A stretch of DNA of 64,000 nucleotides from Corynebacterium sp. zg-331 (GTDB taxonomy: Bacteria > Actinomycetota > Actinomycetes > Mycobacteriales > Mycobacteriaceae), in contig NZ_JACMYD010000004.1 of NCBI RefSeq assembly GCF_014267345.1, forward strand, positions 1 to 64,000, read 5' to 3'. Below the pieces are notes generated by a model. That model ran no database searches, was not told where the DNA came from, and saw only the letters and a list, made by a program, of their open reading frames with translations. Positions within the stretch are counted from its first letter, which is position 1. Every line of letters begins with the position of its first letter. A program made the translations under genes and the position numbers. Shown one piece after another: positions 43,497 through 53,232 of the stretch.

Positions 43497-43820
43497 ATGA
43501 CTTATACGATCGCACAGCCCTGTGTGGATGTCATGGACCGCGCCTGCGTGGAGGAGTGCCCGGTGGATTGCATTTACGAGGGCAAGCGCTCCCTGTACAT
43601 CCACCCCGATGAATGCGTCGATTGCGGTGCCTGCGAGCCGGCCTGCCCGGTGGAGGCCATCTTCTATGAGGACGACGTGCCCGACGAGTGGCTGGATTAC
43701 AACGACGCCAACGCGGCCTTTTTTGACGACCTCGGCTCTCCGGGCGGGGCGCAAAAGCTGGGACCGCAAGACTTTGATGCCCCGCTGATCGCCGCCCTCC
43801 CGCCGCAAAACGCCGATTAA
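43497..43820 (+). CDS. fdxA: 7Fe ferredoxin
   Basis: A 107-residue ferredoxin with cysteines at 9, 17, 21, 25, 40, 43, 46 and 50, giving one [3Fe-4S] and one [4Fe-4S] cluster in the FdxA pattern ([13 protein letters not shown] and [16 protein letters not shown]). It closely follows mycobacterial and corynebacterial FdxA throughout. Soluble electron carrier. The ATG at 43497 is preceded by a poorly spaced GGAG. dapC begins 24 bp downstream. Confidence 0.95.
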   Translation: MTYTIAQPCVDVMDRACVEECPVDCIYEGKRSLYIHPDECVDCGACEPACPVEAIFYEDDVPDEWLDYNDANAAFFDDLGSPGGAQKLGPQDFDAPLIAALPPQNAD

Positions 43821-43844
43821 TCTGCCCACAAGAAAAGGCCCGCC

Positions 43845-44954
43845 ATGACCCGTATTCCGCTTGGAACCACCCTGCCCGACTTCCCCTGGGACACCCTGGT
43901 TCCCGCCAAGCAGAAAGCCGCCGAGCACCCCGAGGGGATCGTGAACCTCTCCGTTGGGTCCCCCGTGGACGAGGTGGCCCCGGGGATTCAGCTGGCCCTG
44001 GCGGAGTCCGCGGCCTACCCGGGCTACCCTCAGACCGTCGGCACCCCGCGGCTGCGGCGGGCCATCGTGGACTCCGTCGTGCGCCGCTATGGGGCGATGG
44101 GTCTCAGCGAGTCCGCCGTGTTGCCCGTCGTGGGCACCAAGGAGGCCATCGCCTGGCTTCCCACGGCCCTGGGGCTTGGCGAGCGGGACGTGGTGGTGAT
44201 CCCGGAGCTGGCCTATCCCACCTACGAGGTGGCCGCGCGCCTGGCGGGATGCCCGACGGTGCGTACCGATTCCACGGTGGCCCTCGGCCCGCAGACACCG
44301 GGCCTGTTTTTCCTCAACTCCCCGTCTAACCCTACCGGCAGGGTGCTGGGGGTGGAGCACCTGCGCAAGGTGGTGCAGTGGGCTCGCGAGCGCAACGTCA
44401 TCGTGGCCTCCGACGAATGCTACCTGGGCCTGGGATGGGACGATGCCCACCGACCGCTGTCCATCCTGCACCCCGAAGTGTGCGATGGCGATCACCGTAA
44501 CCTGCTAGCGATTCACTCCTTGTCCAAGACCTCCAACCTTGCCGGCTACCGCGCCGGGTTCCTGGCGGGGGATGAAAGCCTGATCGGGGAACTGACCCTC
44601 GTGCGTAAGCACGCGGGCCTCATTGTGCCCCATCCCATCCAGGCAGCGATGACCGCGGCCCTGGAAGAAGACGCCCAGGAGCAGATGCAGAAGATGCGCT
44701 ACGCCTCCCGTCGTGCCGTGCTGCTGCGTGCGCTTTCTCAGGCGGGCTTTACTATCGAACATTCCCAGGCCGGGCTCTACCTTTGGGCCACGCGGGGGGA
44801 GGACTGCTGGGATACCGTGGACTGGCTGGCCGAGCGGGGAATTGTGGTGGCCCCTGGTTCCTTCTACGGCCCGGCGGGGCAACGCCACGTGCGAATATCG
44901 CTCACCGCCACCGACGAACGCATCGAGGCCGCCGCGGCCAGGCTAGGTGCCTGA
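43845..44954 (+). CDS. dapC: N-succinyldiaminopimelate aminotransferase
   Basis: A 369-residue class I/II PLP aminotransferase. The Schiff-base lysine K228 is in SLSKTSNLAGYRAGF; other features are LNSPSNPTGRVLG and ASDECYLGLGWD. In the succinylase branch of lysine/meso-diaminopimelate synthesis it converts N-succinyl-2-amino-6-oxopimelate to N-succinyl-LL-DAP. fdxA-dapC order is characteristic of corynebacteria and mycobacteria, and dapD and dapE lie nearby. Confidence 0.93.
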   Translation: MTRIPLGTTLPDFPWDTLVPAKQKAAEHPEGIVNLSVGSPVDEVAPGIQLALAESAAYPGYPQTVGTPRLRRAIVDSVVRRYGAMGLSESAVLPVVGTKEAIAWLPTALGLGERDVVVIPELAYPTYEVAARLAGCPTVRTDSTVALGPQTPGLFFLNSPSNPTGRVLGVEHLRKVVQWARERNVIVASDECYLGLGWDDAHRPLSILHPEVCDGDHRNLLAIHSLSKTSNLAGYRAGFLAGDESLIGELTLVRKHAGLIVPHPIQAAMTAALEEDAQEQMQKMRYASRRAVLLRALSQAGFTIEHSQAGLYLWATRGEDCWDTVDWLAERGIVVAPGSFYGPAGQRHVRISLTATDERIEAAAARLGA

Positions 44955-45013
44955 GTCTTCAGCGGCTAGAATGGGTCGGTCAGTATTTCTTGTGGAATCG
45001 AGGCCCGATCGCA

Positions 45014-45589
45014 GTGCATCTAGGTAGTCCCTCCGGGCGTCTTTCCCGGAACGTCCAGCAATTTCTTACCTTCGGGATCATCGGTGGCTCCGGTACGTTG
45101 GTGAACTTGGCGGTCACCGCGATGTCGAAGAAGGTCGCCGGGTGGACGGCGGGGATCTCTGAACACGATGCCTTCCTCAACCTGTTGGGTACGCAGTTTC
45201 ACATTCGTTGGTTCCATATCTTCATGGTGATTGGGTTTCTCTTCGCCAACACCTGGAACTACCAGCTCAACCGGGTGTGGACGTTTCGGTCGGTGCGCAC
45301 CGAGGGCTGGTGGCGCGGTTTCTTTCCCTTCCTCCTCACGGGCCTGAGCGCCCTGGTGGTCAGCAGCATCGTGGCCACTTTCTTGATGAATCCCGCCTCC
45401 CCGATCGCACTGCCCACCGAGGTCTTTGACGATTCGACGGGCCTGCGCACCAAGTTCTACTGGGCTACGGCGATCTCCATCGTGGTGGCCATGCCGGTGA
45501 ACTTCGTGCTCAACAAGATCTGGACTTTCCGCGGCAGGCCTCCGGCGGTTGCCGTGGTGGCCGAGCAGGAACCTGTCGCCCGGGTTTAG
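45014..45589 (+). CDS. GtrA-family membrane protein
   Basis: A 191-residue GtrA/DPMS-like protein with four TM helices: FLTFGIIGGSGTLVNLAV, IFMVIGFLFANTWNYQLNRV, FLLTGLSALVVSSIVATFL and ATAISIVVAMPVNFVLNKIW. NYQLNRVWTF and NFVLNKIWTFRG are the paired family signatures. Usually helps flip lipid-linked sugars for wall or lipid glycosylation. GTG 45014 is my start; TTG 44990 in frame is possible. A TAGAAT box lies at 44967-44972. Confidence 0.82.
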   Translation: MHLGSPSGRLSRNVQQFLTFGIIGGSGTLVNLAVTAMSKKVAGWTAGISEHDAFLNLLGTQFHIRWFHIFMVIGFLFANTWNYQLNRVWTFRSVRTEGWWRGFFPFLLTGLSALVVSSIVATFLMNPASPIALPTEVFDDSTGLRTKFYWATAISIVVAMPVNFVLNKIWTFRGRPPAVAVVAEQEPVARV

Positions 45590-46060
45590 GCATCCTCCCC
45601 GATTCGACGGTCGAGGGCGCGCCTGTCCTTCTCACGGCGGGCCTCGGAGTACGTGTAGGCGCTATAGGCTCCGGCTAATCCACCGAGCATGGGAACGATG
45701 AACGAGAACCAGTCTTTGGGCGTGCCAGCGTTGTGGAAGATACCCGTTGCATATGACGATGAAGATGAATACCGCCGCGATGCACTCCGGCGTGCTGTTG
45801 CGCTGATAGCGCGGGCGGGGCGTGGTGCGGCGCAACCAATGCAGACCTCCGAGTGGGGAGAACAGGGCGGGCAGGAGAGCCACGAGGCTGAGATAGGCGT
45901 GATCCCCGGGGAGGAGCCACGCGAGGGTGGCGGTGATGGTCAAAGATAGCCAGTAGCTATAGGCCAGCGATACCGTCGAGGCCTTGTGTAGCATGGCACG
46001 CTCGAATTCGTCGTCAACGAGCCGTTCCTGACGGCGGATCACGTAATCTGCATAGCTCAT
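45586..46060 (-). pseudogene. Small membrane protein partner of XRE regulator, frameshifted
   Basis: From ATG 46060 the frame gives four hydrophobic helices and cytosolic N-terminus MSYADYVIRRQERLVDDEFE, up to FIVICNG. There an extra base (45742) throws the frame, and the intact continuation GIFHNAGTPKDWFSFIVPML, then a final helix and EARREKDRRALDRRIGEDA, is read in the shifted frame to a TAA at 45586-45588. Removing one base restores an intact ORF of 157 residues. Overlaps the XRE gene by 4 nt and gtrA's end by 4 nt. Confidence 0.8.
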
Positions 46061-46296
46061 GAGGGGGGCTCCTGTTTGGAGGAGGGTGGGGTATCGGGGT
46101 TGCCGAAGACGTGCTCGACGGTGCGGTGGAGCTCGCTACAGATCGCCATGGCCAGGTGCACCGAGGGGGAATAGTTGCCCCGCTCGATGTTGGCGATGGT
46201 TTACCGCGAGACCCCCATGCGCTGGGCGAGCTCGGCCTGGGAAAGCTCGTTCCAGCGGCGATACTTGCGCACCAGGTTTGCGGGCAGGTCCGTCAC
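46057..46296 (-). pseudogene. XRE-type HTH regulator interrupted by an in-frame TAA
   Basis: The GTG start at 46296 has GGAGG 7 nt upstream. The frame reads LVRKYRRWNELSQAELAQRM then GVSR, TAA (46201-46203, codon 32), then TIANIERGNYSPSVHLAMAI to a TGA at 46057-46059. In intact relatives the interrupted codon is glutamine (CAA/CAG), the first base change giving TAA. The remainder, 79 codons with the stop counted as an amino acid, is otherwise a normal small repressor. Overlaps the membrane-protein start by 4 nt (ATGA). Confidence 0.85.
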
Positions 46297-46382
46297 GTTT
46301 GCGCCTCCTTAATCTAGTTTATGAGGCAGATTGTAAAATGTTCTTGTCTATGTATCTAGATTTCTTTCCTATGTGAGGTGAG

Positions 46383-46419
46383 AAAAAGACCGCCCCGGCG
46401 CGTCAGCGCCGAGTGCGGC
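46383..46419 (-). terminator. Hairpin terminator of dapD
   Basis: On the minus strand an inner stem GGCGC/GCGCC with a 4-nt loop is extended by an outer CCGC/GCGG stem, followed by a TTTTT tract (46383-46387 as A on plus). It lies about 20 bp after the dapD stop. The rest of 46297-46437 is AT-rich (TCTAGAT boxes) and probably holds the XRE promoter. Confidence 0.65.
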
Positions 46420-46437
46420 CCGCAATCGGAAGGCTGC

Positions 46438-47406
46438 CTAGTTGGCGTGCAGCTCCTCGTTGAGAGACACAGACGAGGCGTACGAGGTAGCCTCCACCGC
46501 CCCGGAGACGGAATTGCGGCGGAAGAGCACGCCAGAGGCCCCGGAGAGCGAGGCGGCCTTCACCGCGGAACCCTCGGGTACGCCCGCGGCCTGAGCGACC
46601 GCCCCGAAGACGGACACCTTGGTTCCGGCGGTGACGTAAAGACCCGCCTCCACCACGCAGTCGTCGCCCAGGGAGATGCCCACGCCAGCGTTGGCTCCCA
46701 GCAGGCAGCGCTCGCCGATGGAGATGACTTCCTTTCCGCCGCCGGAGAGGGTCCCCATGATCGAAGCACCGCCGCCCACGTCGGATCCGTCTCCCACGAC
46801 TACGCCGGCGGAAATGCGCCCCTCGACCATCGAGTTCCCCAGGGTGCCCGCGTTAAAGTTCACGAAGCCCTCGTGCATGACGGTGGTGCCCTCGGCGAGG
46901 TGTGCGCCGAGACGTACCCGATCGGCGTCGCCGATGCGTACCCCCGTGGGAACCACGTAATCGACCATGCGGGGGAACTTATCCACGGAGTACACGGTCA
47001 CCGGGCCGCGGGCGGCCAAGCGGGCACGCACCATCTGAAAATCGGCGGGAACGCACGGGCCGTAGTTCGTCCACACCACGTTGGCCAGGAGGCCGAAGAT
47101 GCCGTCGAGGTTTTGCCCGTGTGGTCGTACGAGTCGATGGGAGAGTAGATGCAGGCGCAGGTAAGCGTCGTAGGCGTCGATGGGGGTGTCGTCGAGGGAG
47201 GCGATGCGTGTTTCCACCGCGACGCGAGCCACGCCGCGATCCTCATCCGGTCCGGTCAGCGCCACGAGGTGAGCCGGGGCCTCGTCGAGGCGGTCGGTGC
47301 CCGCGGTGAGCGGAGCGTCGTGGAGCCTGGGGGCGGGGAACCAGACGTCGAGCACGGTACCGTCGTGGGTGAGGGTGGCTATTCCTTGAGCTGAAGCAGA
47401 AGTCAT
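46438..47406 (-). CDS. dapD: Tetrahydrodipicolinate N-succinyltransferase
   Basis: A 322-residue actinobacterial DapD with left-handed beta-helix hexapeptide repeats from about residue 170 ([22 protein letters not shown]-like turns, [32 protein letters not shown]). It transfers succinyl from succinyl-CoA to tetrahydrodipicolinate, committing carbon to the succinylase branch that DapC and DapE continue. ATG overlaps the end of the upstream permease (4 nt), so the permease and dapD are coupled. Confidence 0.93.
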   Translation of the reverse strand: MTSASAQGIATLTHDGTVLDVWFPAPRLHDAPLTAGTDRLDEAPAHLVALTGPDEDRGVARVAVETRIASLDDTPIDAYDAYLRLHLLSHRLVRPHGQNLDGIFGLLANVVWTNYGPCVPADFQMVRARLAARGPVTVYSVDKFPRMVDYVVPTGVRIGDADRVRLGAHLAEGTTVMHEGFVNFNAGTLGNSMVEGRISAGVVVGDGSDVGGGASIMGTLSGGGKEVISIGERCLLGANAGVGISLGDDCVVEAGLYVTAGTKVSVFGAVAQAAGVPEGSAVKAASLSGASGVLFRRNSVSGAVEATSYASSVSLNEELHAN

Positions 47407-48788
47407 GCCTTTGAACCTACCCGAGAGTCCCTGTGGCGGAGGGCAAAGGATACGACGATGAGCGCGGCTATCATGACGAGCACGGAGAAAATCTGGGCTC
47501 GGGAGCCATCATCGAAGAGCATGAGCGCCACAAAGGCCAGCAGAGCGGCGATGGTGGCCCACCCCAGCCAGGGGTAACCCCACACCCGCACCGTGGTGAG
47601 CTCACCGTTGCGCTCTAGCCTCGGATGGAGCCTGAGGTAACTGGCCGCCACCATGATCCAGATGACGATGAGGATGCCGCCCACGGCGTTGAGCAGGAAG
47701 TCCAGCAGGCCGGTGGGGTTCCACCACTGCAGGCCCACCGAGACGAAGGCAAAGGCCACCGAGAGCAGCACCGCGCGGAAGGGCACGTTATCCTTGCTGA
47801 GCTTACCCAGGCGGGCCGGGGCGTTACCCTCCGCGGCGAGGGAATACGCCATGCGGGAACTCGCGTAGATCTGCGCGTTGAAGGCGGAGAGCAAAGAGAT
47901 GACGATCACGGCCTCCATGAATCCCACCACGCCGGGGATATCGGCGATCGCGAGCACCTGGGTGAAGGGGGATTCCGCGGCCGTCTCCGCGGCATCAATC
48001 TGCGTGGCGGGTAGTAAGAACGTGATGACCAGGACGGAACCGAGGTAGAACACGCCGATGCGCCACAGGGTAGAGCGGATGGCGGTCTTGATCGCGCGGC
48101 GCGGATCCTCGGATTCCGCGGCCGCGATGGTGACGATCTCGATGCCGCCGAAGGCGAAGGCCACGGCGAGCAGGCCCGCGGCTAGGCCGGGAATCCCGTG
48201 CGGCATGAAGCCGCCGTCGCCAAGAAAGTGTTGCGTGCCCACGAAGTCGTGGCCGGGGAGCAGACCGAAGATCAACAGGGCGCCGATGAGGAGGAAGGCG
48301 ATGATCACGCTGACCTTGAGGAAGGCGAACCAGAACTCGAACTCCCCAAAGCCGCTGACCTTGGCTAGATTGACGATGGCAAAAAAGGTGACGCATACGA
48401 GCGCGGGAATCCAGGGCTCCACCCCGAACCAGGAGGCCATGATGGCGGCGGCGCCGGTCATTTCCGCACCCAGCACCATGATCATCATGAACCAGAAAAG
48501 CCATCCCAGGGTAAAACCCGCCCACGAGCCAAAGGCGGCCCGGGCGTACGTGGCGAAGGAACCGGGCGCGGGGCGGGCGGCAGCCATCTCCCCGAGCATG
48601 TACATCACGGCCATGACCACGGCCCCGGCGATGAGGTAGGCGAGGAGAATGGAGGGGCCGGCGGTGCGGATGCCCACGCCGGTGCCCAGGAAGAGGCCCG
48701 CGCCGATGGCGGACCCAAGACCCATCATGGTGAGGTGGCGGGTTTTTAATCCGCTTCCTAGCGTCGTTGCGTCATTGCTGTTAGTCAT
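47403..48788 (-). CDS. Amino acid permease (AAT/GabP-like), tandem copy 1
   Basis: A 461-residue APC-superfamily permease with about 12 TM segments. TM1 has the family motif [40 protein letters not shown] is the characteristic TM6-loop region. It is a close paralog of the next gene (both carry [22 protein letters not shown] and [18 protein letters not shown] stretches). AAGGA lies 7 nt before the ATG and overlaps the paralog's stop region. Substrate unknown; a role in amino-acid exchange for the lysine/DAP operon is suggested by the dapD overlap. Confidence 0.85.
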   Translation of the reverse strand: MTNSNDATTLGSGLKTRHLTMMGLGSAIGAGLFLGTGVGIRTAGPSILLAYLIAGAVVMAVMYMLGEMAAARPAPGSFATYARAAFGSWAGFTLGWLFWFMMIMVLGAEMTGAAAIMASWFGVEPWIPALVCVTFFAIVNLAKVSGFGEFEFWFAFLKVSVIIAFLLIGALLIFGLLPGHDFVGTQHFLGDGGFMPHGIPGLAAGLLAVAFAFGGIEIVTIAAAESEDPRRAIKTAIRSTLWRIGVFYLGSVLVITFLLPATQIDAAETAAESPFTQVLAIADIPGVVGFMEAVIVISLLSAFNAQIYASSRMAYSLAAEGNAPARLGKLSKDNVPFRAVLLSVAFAFVSVGLQWWNPTGLLDFLLNAVGGILIVIWIMVAASYLRLHPRLERNGELTTVRVWGYPWLGWATIAALLAFVALMLFDDGSRAQIFSVLVMIAALIVVSFALRHRDSRVGSKA

Positions 48789-48797
48789 GCATCGTCC

Positions 48798-50207
48798 TTA
48801 TCGTTGCCAGTGGCGCGTTGCGTCGTTCTCGTGGGTTCCGGTTAATGTAGCCGCTCGGCGCGTGAGAAACGCCATCGACACGATGACGCCGCAGATCACC
48901 GCCACGGCATAAATTTGGGTACGTGCTGCGGCATCGGCAAGCATGAGCGCCACGATGGCCGCCACCGCCAGCAGGGTAGCCCAGGCAGCCCAGGGGTATC
49001 CCCACATCCGCACGGTGGAAATTTCTCGATTGCGCACGAGCCTCGGGTGCAGGCGCAGGTAGGACGCGATGATGGATACCCAGATCACCACCAGGCACCC
49101 GCCTACGGCGTTGAGCAGGAAGTCCAGCAGGCCGGTGGGGTTCCACCACTGCAGGACCACCGAGGCGAAGGCGAAGATCACGGAAAGCACCAGGGCGGGG
49201 GTGGGCACTCGATTTTCCCCCGTGCGTGCAAAGAGGGCGGGGGCGTCGCCGCGCTCGGCTAGGGAATAACACAGGCGCGAGGATCCGTAGAGCTGCGCAT
49301 TAAAAGCGGAAAGGAGAGCCACCACAATCACGGCCTCCATGAATCCCACCACCCCGGGAATTCGCGCCTGCTCCAGCACCAGGGTGTAGGGGGACTCCGC
49401 GGCGCTCGTGGCCCCGCCGAGGGAATCGAAGGGGAGGAGGAAGGCGATCACGAGTACCGAACCGAGGTAGAAGATGCCGATGCGCCAGATCACGGAATTG
49501 ACCGCCGTGGTGATGGAACGCTGCGGATCCTCAGACTCTGCGGCCGCGATGGTCACCATTTCGATGCCGCCGAAGGCGAAGGCCACGGCGAGTAGGCCGG
49601 CGGCTACCCCGGACCAGCCGTGCGGCATGAAGCCATGATCGCCAAGGAAGTGCTGGGTGCCCACGGGGTCGTGGCCGGGAAGCAGGCCGAAGACCAGTAG
49701 GGCGCCGATGAGGAGAAAAGCGAGGATGACTGCAACCTTGAGGAAGGCGAACCAGAACTCGAACTCCCCAAAGCCCCGCACGGATAGGAGGTTCACCGCC
49801 GCCAGGATGGCCACGGAGACGAGCGCAGGAACCCAGGCGGGCAGCCCAAACCAGGAGGCCATGATGGCGGCGGCGCCGGTCATCTCCGCACCCATGATCA
49901 TCACCATCATGAACCAGTAGAGCCAGCCCACGCTGAAACCGGCCCAGCGGCCGAAGGCCTGCTCGGCATAGTCGGAAAAGGAGCCGGAGGAGGGGCGCGC
50001 GGCTACCATCTCCCCGAGCATGCGCATGATGAGCACGGTGATGATCCCCGTGACGAGGTAGGCGAGCAGCACCGCGGGGCCGGCGGCGCGGATGCCCACG
50101 CCGGTGCCCAGGAAGAGGCCCGCACCGATGGCGGAGCCAAGACCCATCATGGTGAGGTGGCGGGTACGCAGGCCGTGGCCCAGGCCGGTGTTCGTCGAGG
50201 CGGACAT
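48798..50207 (-). CDS. Amino acid permease (AAT/GabP-like), tandem copy 2
   Basis: A 469-residue paralog of the neighbouring permease, with the same TM1 motif and [20 protein letters not shown] loop. ATG 50207 has a TACAGT box 6 nt before it, indicating leaderless transcription and arguing against the 64-codon upstream extension. Only about 10 bp separates its stop from the next permease start, so both form one operon with dapD. Divergence between copies suggests different substrates rather than redundancy. Confidence 0.85.
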   Translation of the reverse strand: MSASTNTGLGHGLRTRHLTMMGLGSAIGAGLFLGTGVGIRAAGPAVLLAYLVTGIITVLIMRMLGEMVAARPSSGSFSDYAEQAFGRWAGFSVGWLYWFMMVMIMGAEMTGAAAIMASWFGLPAWVPALVSVAILAAVNLLSVRGFGEFEFWFAFLKVAVILAFLLIGALLVFGLLPGHDPVGTQHFLGDHGFMPHGWSGVAAGLLAVAFAFGGIEMVTIAAAESEDPQRSITTAVNSVIWRIGIFYLGSVLVIAFLLPFDSLGGATSAAESPYTLVLEQARIPGVVGFMEAVIVVALLSAFNAQLYGSSRLCYSLAERGDAPALFARTGENRVPTPALVLSVIFAFASVVLQWWNPTGLLDFLLNAVGGCLVVIWVSIIASYLRLHPRLVRNREISTVRMWGYPWAAWATLLAVAAIVALMLADAAARTQIYAVAVICGVIVSMAFLTRRAATLTGTHENDATRHWQR

Positions 50208-50328
50208 GAACAAACTGTATAACCGCCGCGTGACCACCACATACCGGGTGCCCCCGTTTATTCGAACAAGGAGGATGAAGCGGGGGTAAAACGGCATCCT
50301 TCCGTTCGCGCCTCTACCCTCGGTGAGC

Positions 50329-51471
50329 ATGAATACTTCACCGCCACGCCTCGATCTCACCGGAGACCCCGTCGCCCTGACCGCGGCGCTCGTGGACATC
50401 GCCAGTCCCTCTCACCAAGAAACCGCCATTGCCGACGCGTTGGAAAGCGCGCTGCGCGGCACCGTGCCCGACGAGGTGGAGGTGCTGCGCTACCACAACA
50501 ACGTGTTGGCGCGCACCCACCGCGGCCTGGGCTCCCGGGTGATCCTGGCCGGGCATATCGACACGGTGCCCCTGGCCGATAACGTTCCCCACCGCCGGGG
50601 TCGGGATGCCCAGGGCCGCGATACCCTCTTTGGCTGCGGAACGGTGGACATGAAGTCCGGCCTGGCGGTTTATGCGCAGGTCTTTGCCACGCTGGCCGTC
50701 GCCGATTCCCTGCGCCACGACCTCACCTTTATCGCCTACGAGGGGGAAGAGGTGGCCACCGAATTCAACGGCTTAGGCCACCTTGCCGAGGCGCATACCG
50801 ATTGGTTGCGCGGCGATCTCGCCCTCTTAGGGGAGCCCTCCGGTGGCGTGATCGAGGCGGGCTGCCAGGGTTCGATCCGGCTACGTGTTCGGGCCACCGG
50901 CACCCGCGCTCACTCGGCGCGATCGTGGCTGGGCGATAATGCCGTTCATCGCCTGAGCCCGGTGTTGGGGCGCATTGCCGCTTATACCCCGCGCGATGCA
51001 GTCGAGCTTGATGGTTGCGTGTATCGAGAGGGCCTCAACGTGGTGCGGATGGAGGCGGGTGTGGCCAATAACACGGTTCCTGACGACGCATGGTTCTTTG
51101 TGAACTTCCGCTTTGCCCCCGATCGTAGCAGTGAGCAGGCGATGGAACACCTGCTGGACGTGCTGGCCATCGAGGGGGAGGATAACCTGAGCTACGAGGT
51201 GGACGACGTGGCTGCGGCCGCCGCGCCGGGTTTGGCCGCCCCGGCAGCGCGGGATCTGGTGCGGGCCGTAGGCGGACGGGTGCGGGCAAAATACGGTTGG
51301 ACCGATGTGTCGCGCTTCGGCCAACTGGGGATTCCGGCGGTGAACTTTGGTTGCGGCGATCCCGGCTATGCCCATAAGAAGGATGAGCAGTGCCCGGTGG
51401 AACAGATCCGTGAGGTCTCGGCCGTGCTGCGGCGGTATCTCACGGCGGGGACCATCGACGGCGAAGTGTGA
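50329..51471 (+). CDS. dapE: Succinyl-diaminopimelate desuccinylase
   Basis: A 380-residue M20 metallopeptidase-fold enzyme that releases succinate from N-succinyl-LL-DAP. Metal-binding motifs are LAGHIDTVPLADN, GCGTVDMKSGLA (DMKSG) and AYEGEEVATEFNGLGHL; GEPSGGVIEAGCQGSIRLRV and RAHSARSWLGDNA match C. glutamicum DapE. ATG 50329 lies 8 nt after a TACCCT box (leaderless) and matches the family start, so I prefer it to GTG 50323. Divergent from the permease-dapD operon. Confidence 0.93.
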   Translation: MNTSPPRLDLTGDPVALTAALVDIASPSHQETAIADALESALRGTVPDEVEVLRYHNNVLARTHRGLGSRVILAGHIDTVPLADNVPHRRGRDAQGRDTLFGCGTVDMKSGLAVYAQVFATLAVADSLRHDLTFIAYEGEEVATEFNGLGHLAEAHTDWLRGDLALLGEPSGGVIEAGCQGSIRLRVRATGTRAHSARSWLGDNAVHRLSPVLGRIAAYTPRDAVELDGCVYREGLNVVRMEAGVANNTVPDDAWFFVNFRFAPDRSSEQAMEHLLDVLAIEGEDNLSYEVDDVAAAAAPGLAAPAARDLVRAVGGRVRAKYGWTDVSRFGQLGIPAVNFGCGDPGYAHKKDEQCPVEQIREVSAVLRRYLTAGTIDGEV

Positions 51472-51577
51472 GCCATCGGGTGCCCCGGGGTTCGGGTCTG
51501 CGGGTAGCTGTGGTCAGTTCGACGCCGCGTGCTCGGGGAGAGGCGTGGGGCAGCGCTATCGGCTAGGTTCGGAAGTT

Positions 51578-52384
51578 GTGTCAGACAAGATGGAAGAAAG
51601 ACAGCACGAGGCTCGGCGCGGCCCATCATCATCCGCGGCGGGCGGTCGGACCCTGCGCGGCCCGCTTTTGCTGCGTTCCACCGGACAGCAGGAATCCACG
51701 TACGATCAGCGCCTACTGGAGCTGGGGGCCGGTCGTGAGGAGAGGCATCTGGATTGCTGGCGGATCCTGCGCATCCAGTCCGAGTTCGTGTCTGGCTTCG
51801 ACGCGCTGGCCGATCTTCCGCCTGCAGTCAGCGTCTTTGGGTCGGCGCGGGTGGCCCGCGAACACCCCTACTACGCCTTGGGTATCGAACTCGGCCGCGC
51901 TCTCGCGGAGGCGAACTACGCCGTGATCACTGGGGGCGGGCCGGGCTTGATGGAGGCGCCTAACCGGGGCGCGCGCCAGGCCGGCGGCCTGTCCGTGGGC
52001 CTGGGTATCGAGCTGCCCCACGAGCAGCGGCTCAACGAGTGGGTGGACGTGGGTCTTAACTTCCGCTATTTTTTCGTCCGCAAGACAATGTTTCTCAAGT
52101 ACTCGCAGGGTTTTGTTTGCCTGCCGGGCGGTTTGGGCACCCTCGATGAGCTCTTCGAGGTGTTGTGTATGGTGCAAACCGGGAAGATACGCAACTATCC
52201 CATTGTGCTCGTGGGCACGCGGTACTGGGGCGGGCTGATCGAGTGGATCACCACCCGCCTGGTGGAGGAGAAGATGATGGCGCCCGGTGACGGTGATCTT
52301 TTCTTCGTCACGGATTCCGTGGCCGAGGCCGTGGCGCATATCCGCGCGGTGCACGAGGAGAACAAGGAGGGTGTGCAAGCATGA
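51578..52384 (+). CDS. LOG-family (TIGR00730) Rossmann-fold protein
   Basis: A 268-residue protein with the LOG signature FVCLPGGLGTLDELFEVL and an upstream GGGPGLMEAPNRGARQ, defining the phosphoribohydrolase fold used by cytokinin-activating enzymes (LOG) and generic nucleotide hydrolases. The N-terminal about 60 residues are polar and variable. GTG 51578 is 8 nt after a TAGGTT box, so I take that as the start; ATG 51590 is the alternative. Next gene overlaps by 4 nt. Confidence 0.85.
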   Translation: MSDKMEERQHEARRGPSSSAAGGRTLRGPLLLRSTGQQESTYDQRLLELGAGREERHLDCWRILRIQSEFVSGFDALADLPPAVSVFGSARVAREHPYYALGIELGRALAEANYAVITGGGPGLMEAPNRGARQAGGLSVGLGIELPHEQRLNEWVDVGLNFRYFFVRKTMFLKYSQGFVCLPGGLGTLDELFEVLCMVQTGKIRNYPIVLVGTRYWGGLIEWITTRLVEEKMMAPGDGDLFFVTDSVAEAVAHIRAVHEENKEGVQA

Positions 52385-53232
52385 CGCATACGGAGACGAA
52401 CCCGGCGATCCCTCAGGTCATGGCGATCGTCAATTGCACGCCCGATTCCTTTTACGATCACGGCGCTACCTACCGCCACGAGGAGGCGCTGGAGCGCGCG
52501 GAGGAGATGCTGGCCCAGGGGGCGTCCATCATCGATATCGGCGGGGTGAAGGCGGGACCGGGACCGCAGGTAGACGCCCGCGAGGAGGCTCGCCGCATCA
52601 TCCCCGTGATCGAGCGGCTGCACCGCAGGCACCCGGAGGCCCTGATCTCCGTGGATACCTGGCGGGCCGAGGTTGCGCAGGAGGCCATCGCGGCCGGAGC
52701 GGGGCTGATCAACGATACCTGGGCTGGGGCCGATCCCGAGCTCGTGGAGGTGGCGGGCGCTCACGCGGTGGGTTACGTATGTTCGCACACGGGTGGTGCC
52801 ACGCCGCGCACCCGTCCGCACCGGGTGCACTACGATGACGTGGTGGCCGACGTGATTGCGGAAACCACGCGTCTGGCCGAGCGTGCCGTGGCCTGCGGCG
52901 TCCCGGCGGATAGGATCTTTATCGATCCCACCCACGACTTCGGCAAGAACTCTTTCCATGGGCTGGAGTTGCTGCGCCGGGTCGCCGAGCTGGTGGACAC
53001 CGGTTGGCCGGTGCTCATGGCCCTGTCTAATAAGGATTTCGTGGGCGAGACCGTGGATCGGCCCGTGCGCGAGCGCGTGGCCGGCACCCTCGCGGCCACC
53101 GCATGGGCGGCTCAGCACGGGGTGGCGGCCTTTCGGGTGCACGAGGTGGCCCAGACCCTGGACGTGATCCGCATGGTCGCGGCCATTCAGGGTCGGATGG
53201 CGCCGCTATCGACCATGCGGGGCCTGGCATGA
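52381..53232 (+). CDS. folP2: Dihydropteroate synthase homolog (FolP2 type)
   Basis: A 283-residue TIM-barrel pterin-binding protein. DHPS landmarks are MAIVNCTPDSFYDHGATY, GASIIDIGGVKAGPG and the SVDTWRAEVAQEAI and LINDTWAG regions. Residues differ from classic folate-pathway FolP (GGVKAGPG in place of GGESTRPG), as in actinobacterial FolP2, whose DHPS activity is doubtful in mycobacteria. Cotranscribed with the gpgS-like gene (ATGA overlap). Confidence 0.85.
   Translation: MTHTETNPAIPQVMAIVNCTPDSFYDHGATYRHEEALERAEEMLAQGASIIDIGGVKAGPGPQVDAREEARRIIPVIERLHRRHPEALISVDTWRAEVAQEAIAAGAGLINDTWAGADPELVEVAGAHAVGYVCSHTGGATPRTRPHRVHYDDVVADVIAETTRLAERAVACGVPADRIFIDPTHDFGKNSFHGLELLRRVAELVDTGWPVLMALSNKDFVGETVDRPVRERVAGTLAATAWAAQHGVAAFRVHEVAQTLDVIRMVAAIQGRMAPLSTMRGLA

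Noticed and set aside
46297..46437. TCTAGAT boxes near the XRE gene as an attachment site
   Set aside because: Short AT-rich boxes next to a promoter region; no integrase, no duplicate of a tRNA end or core sequence.
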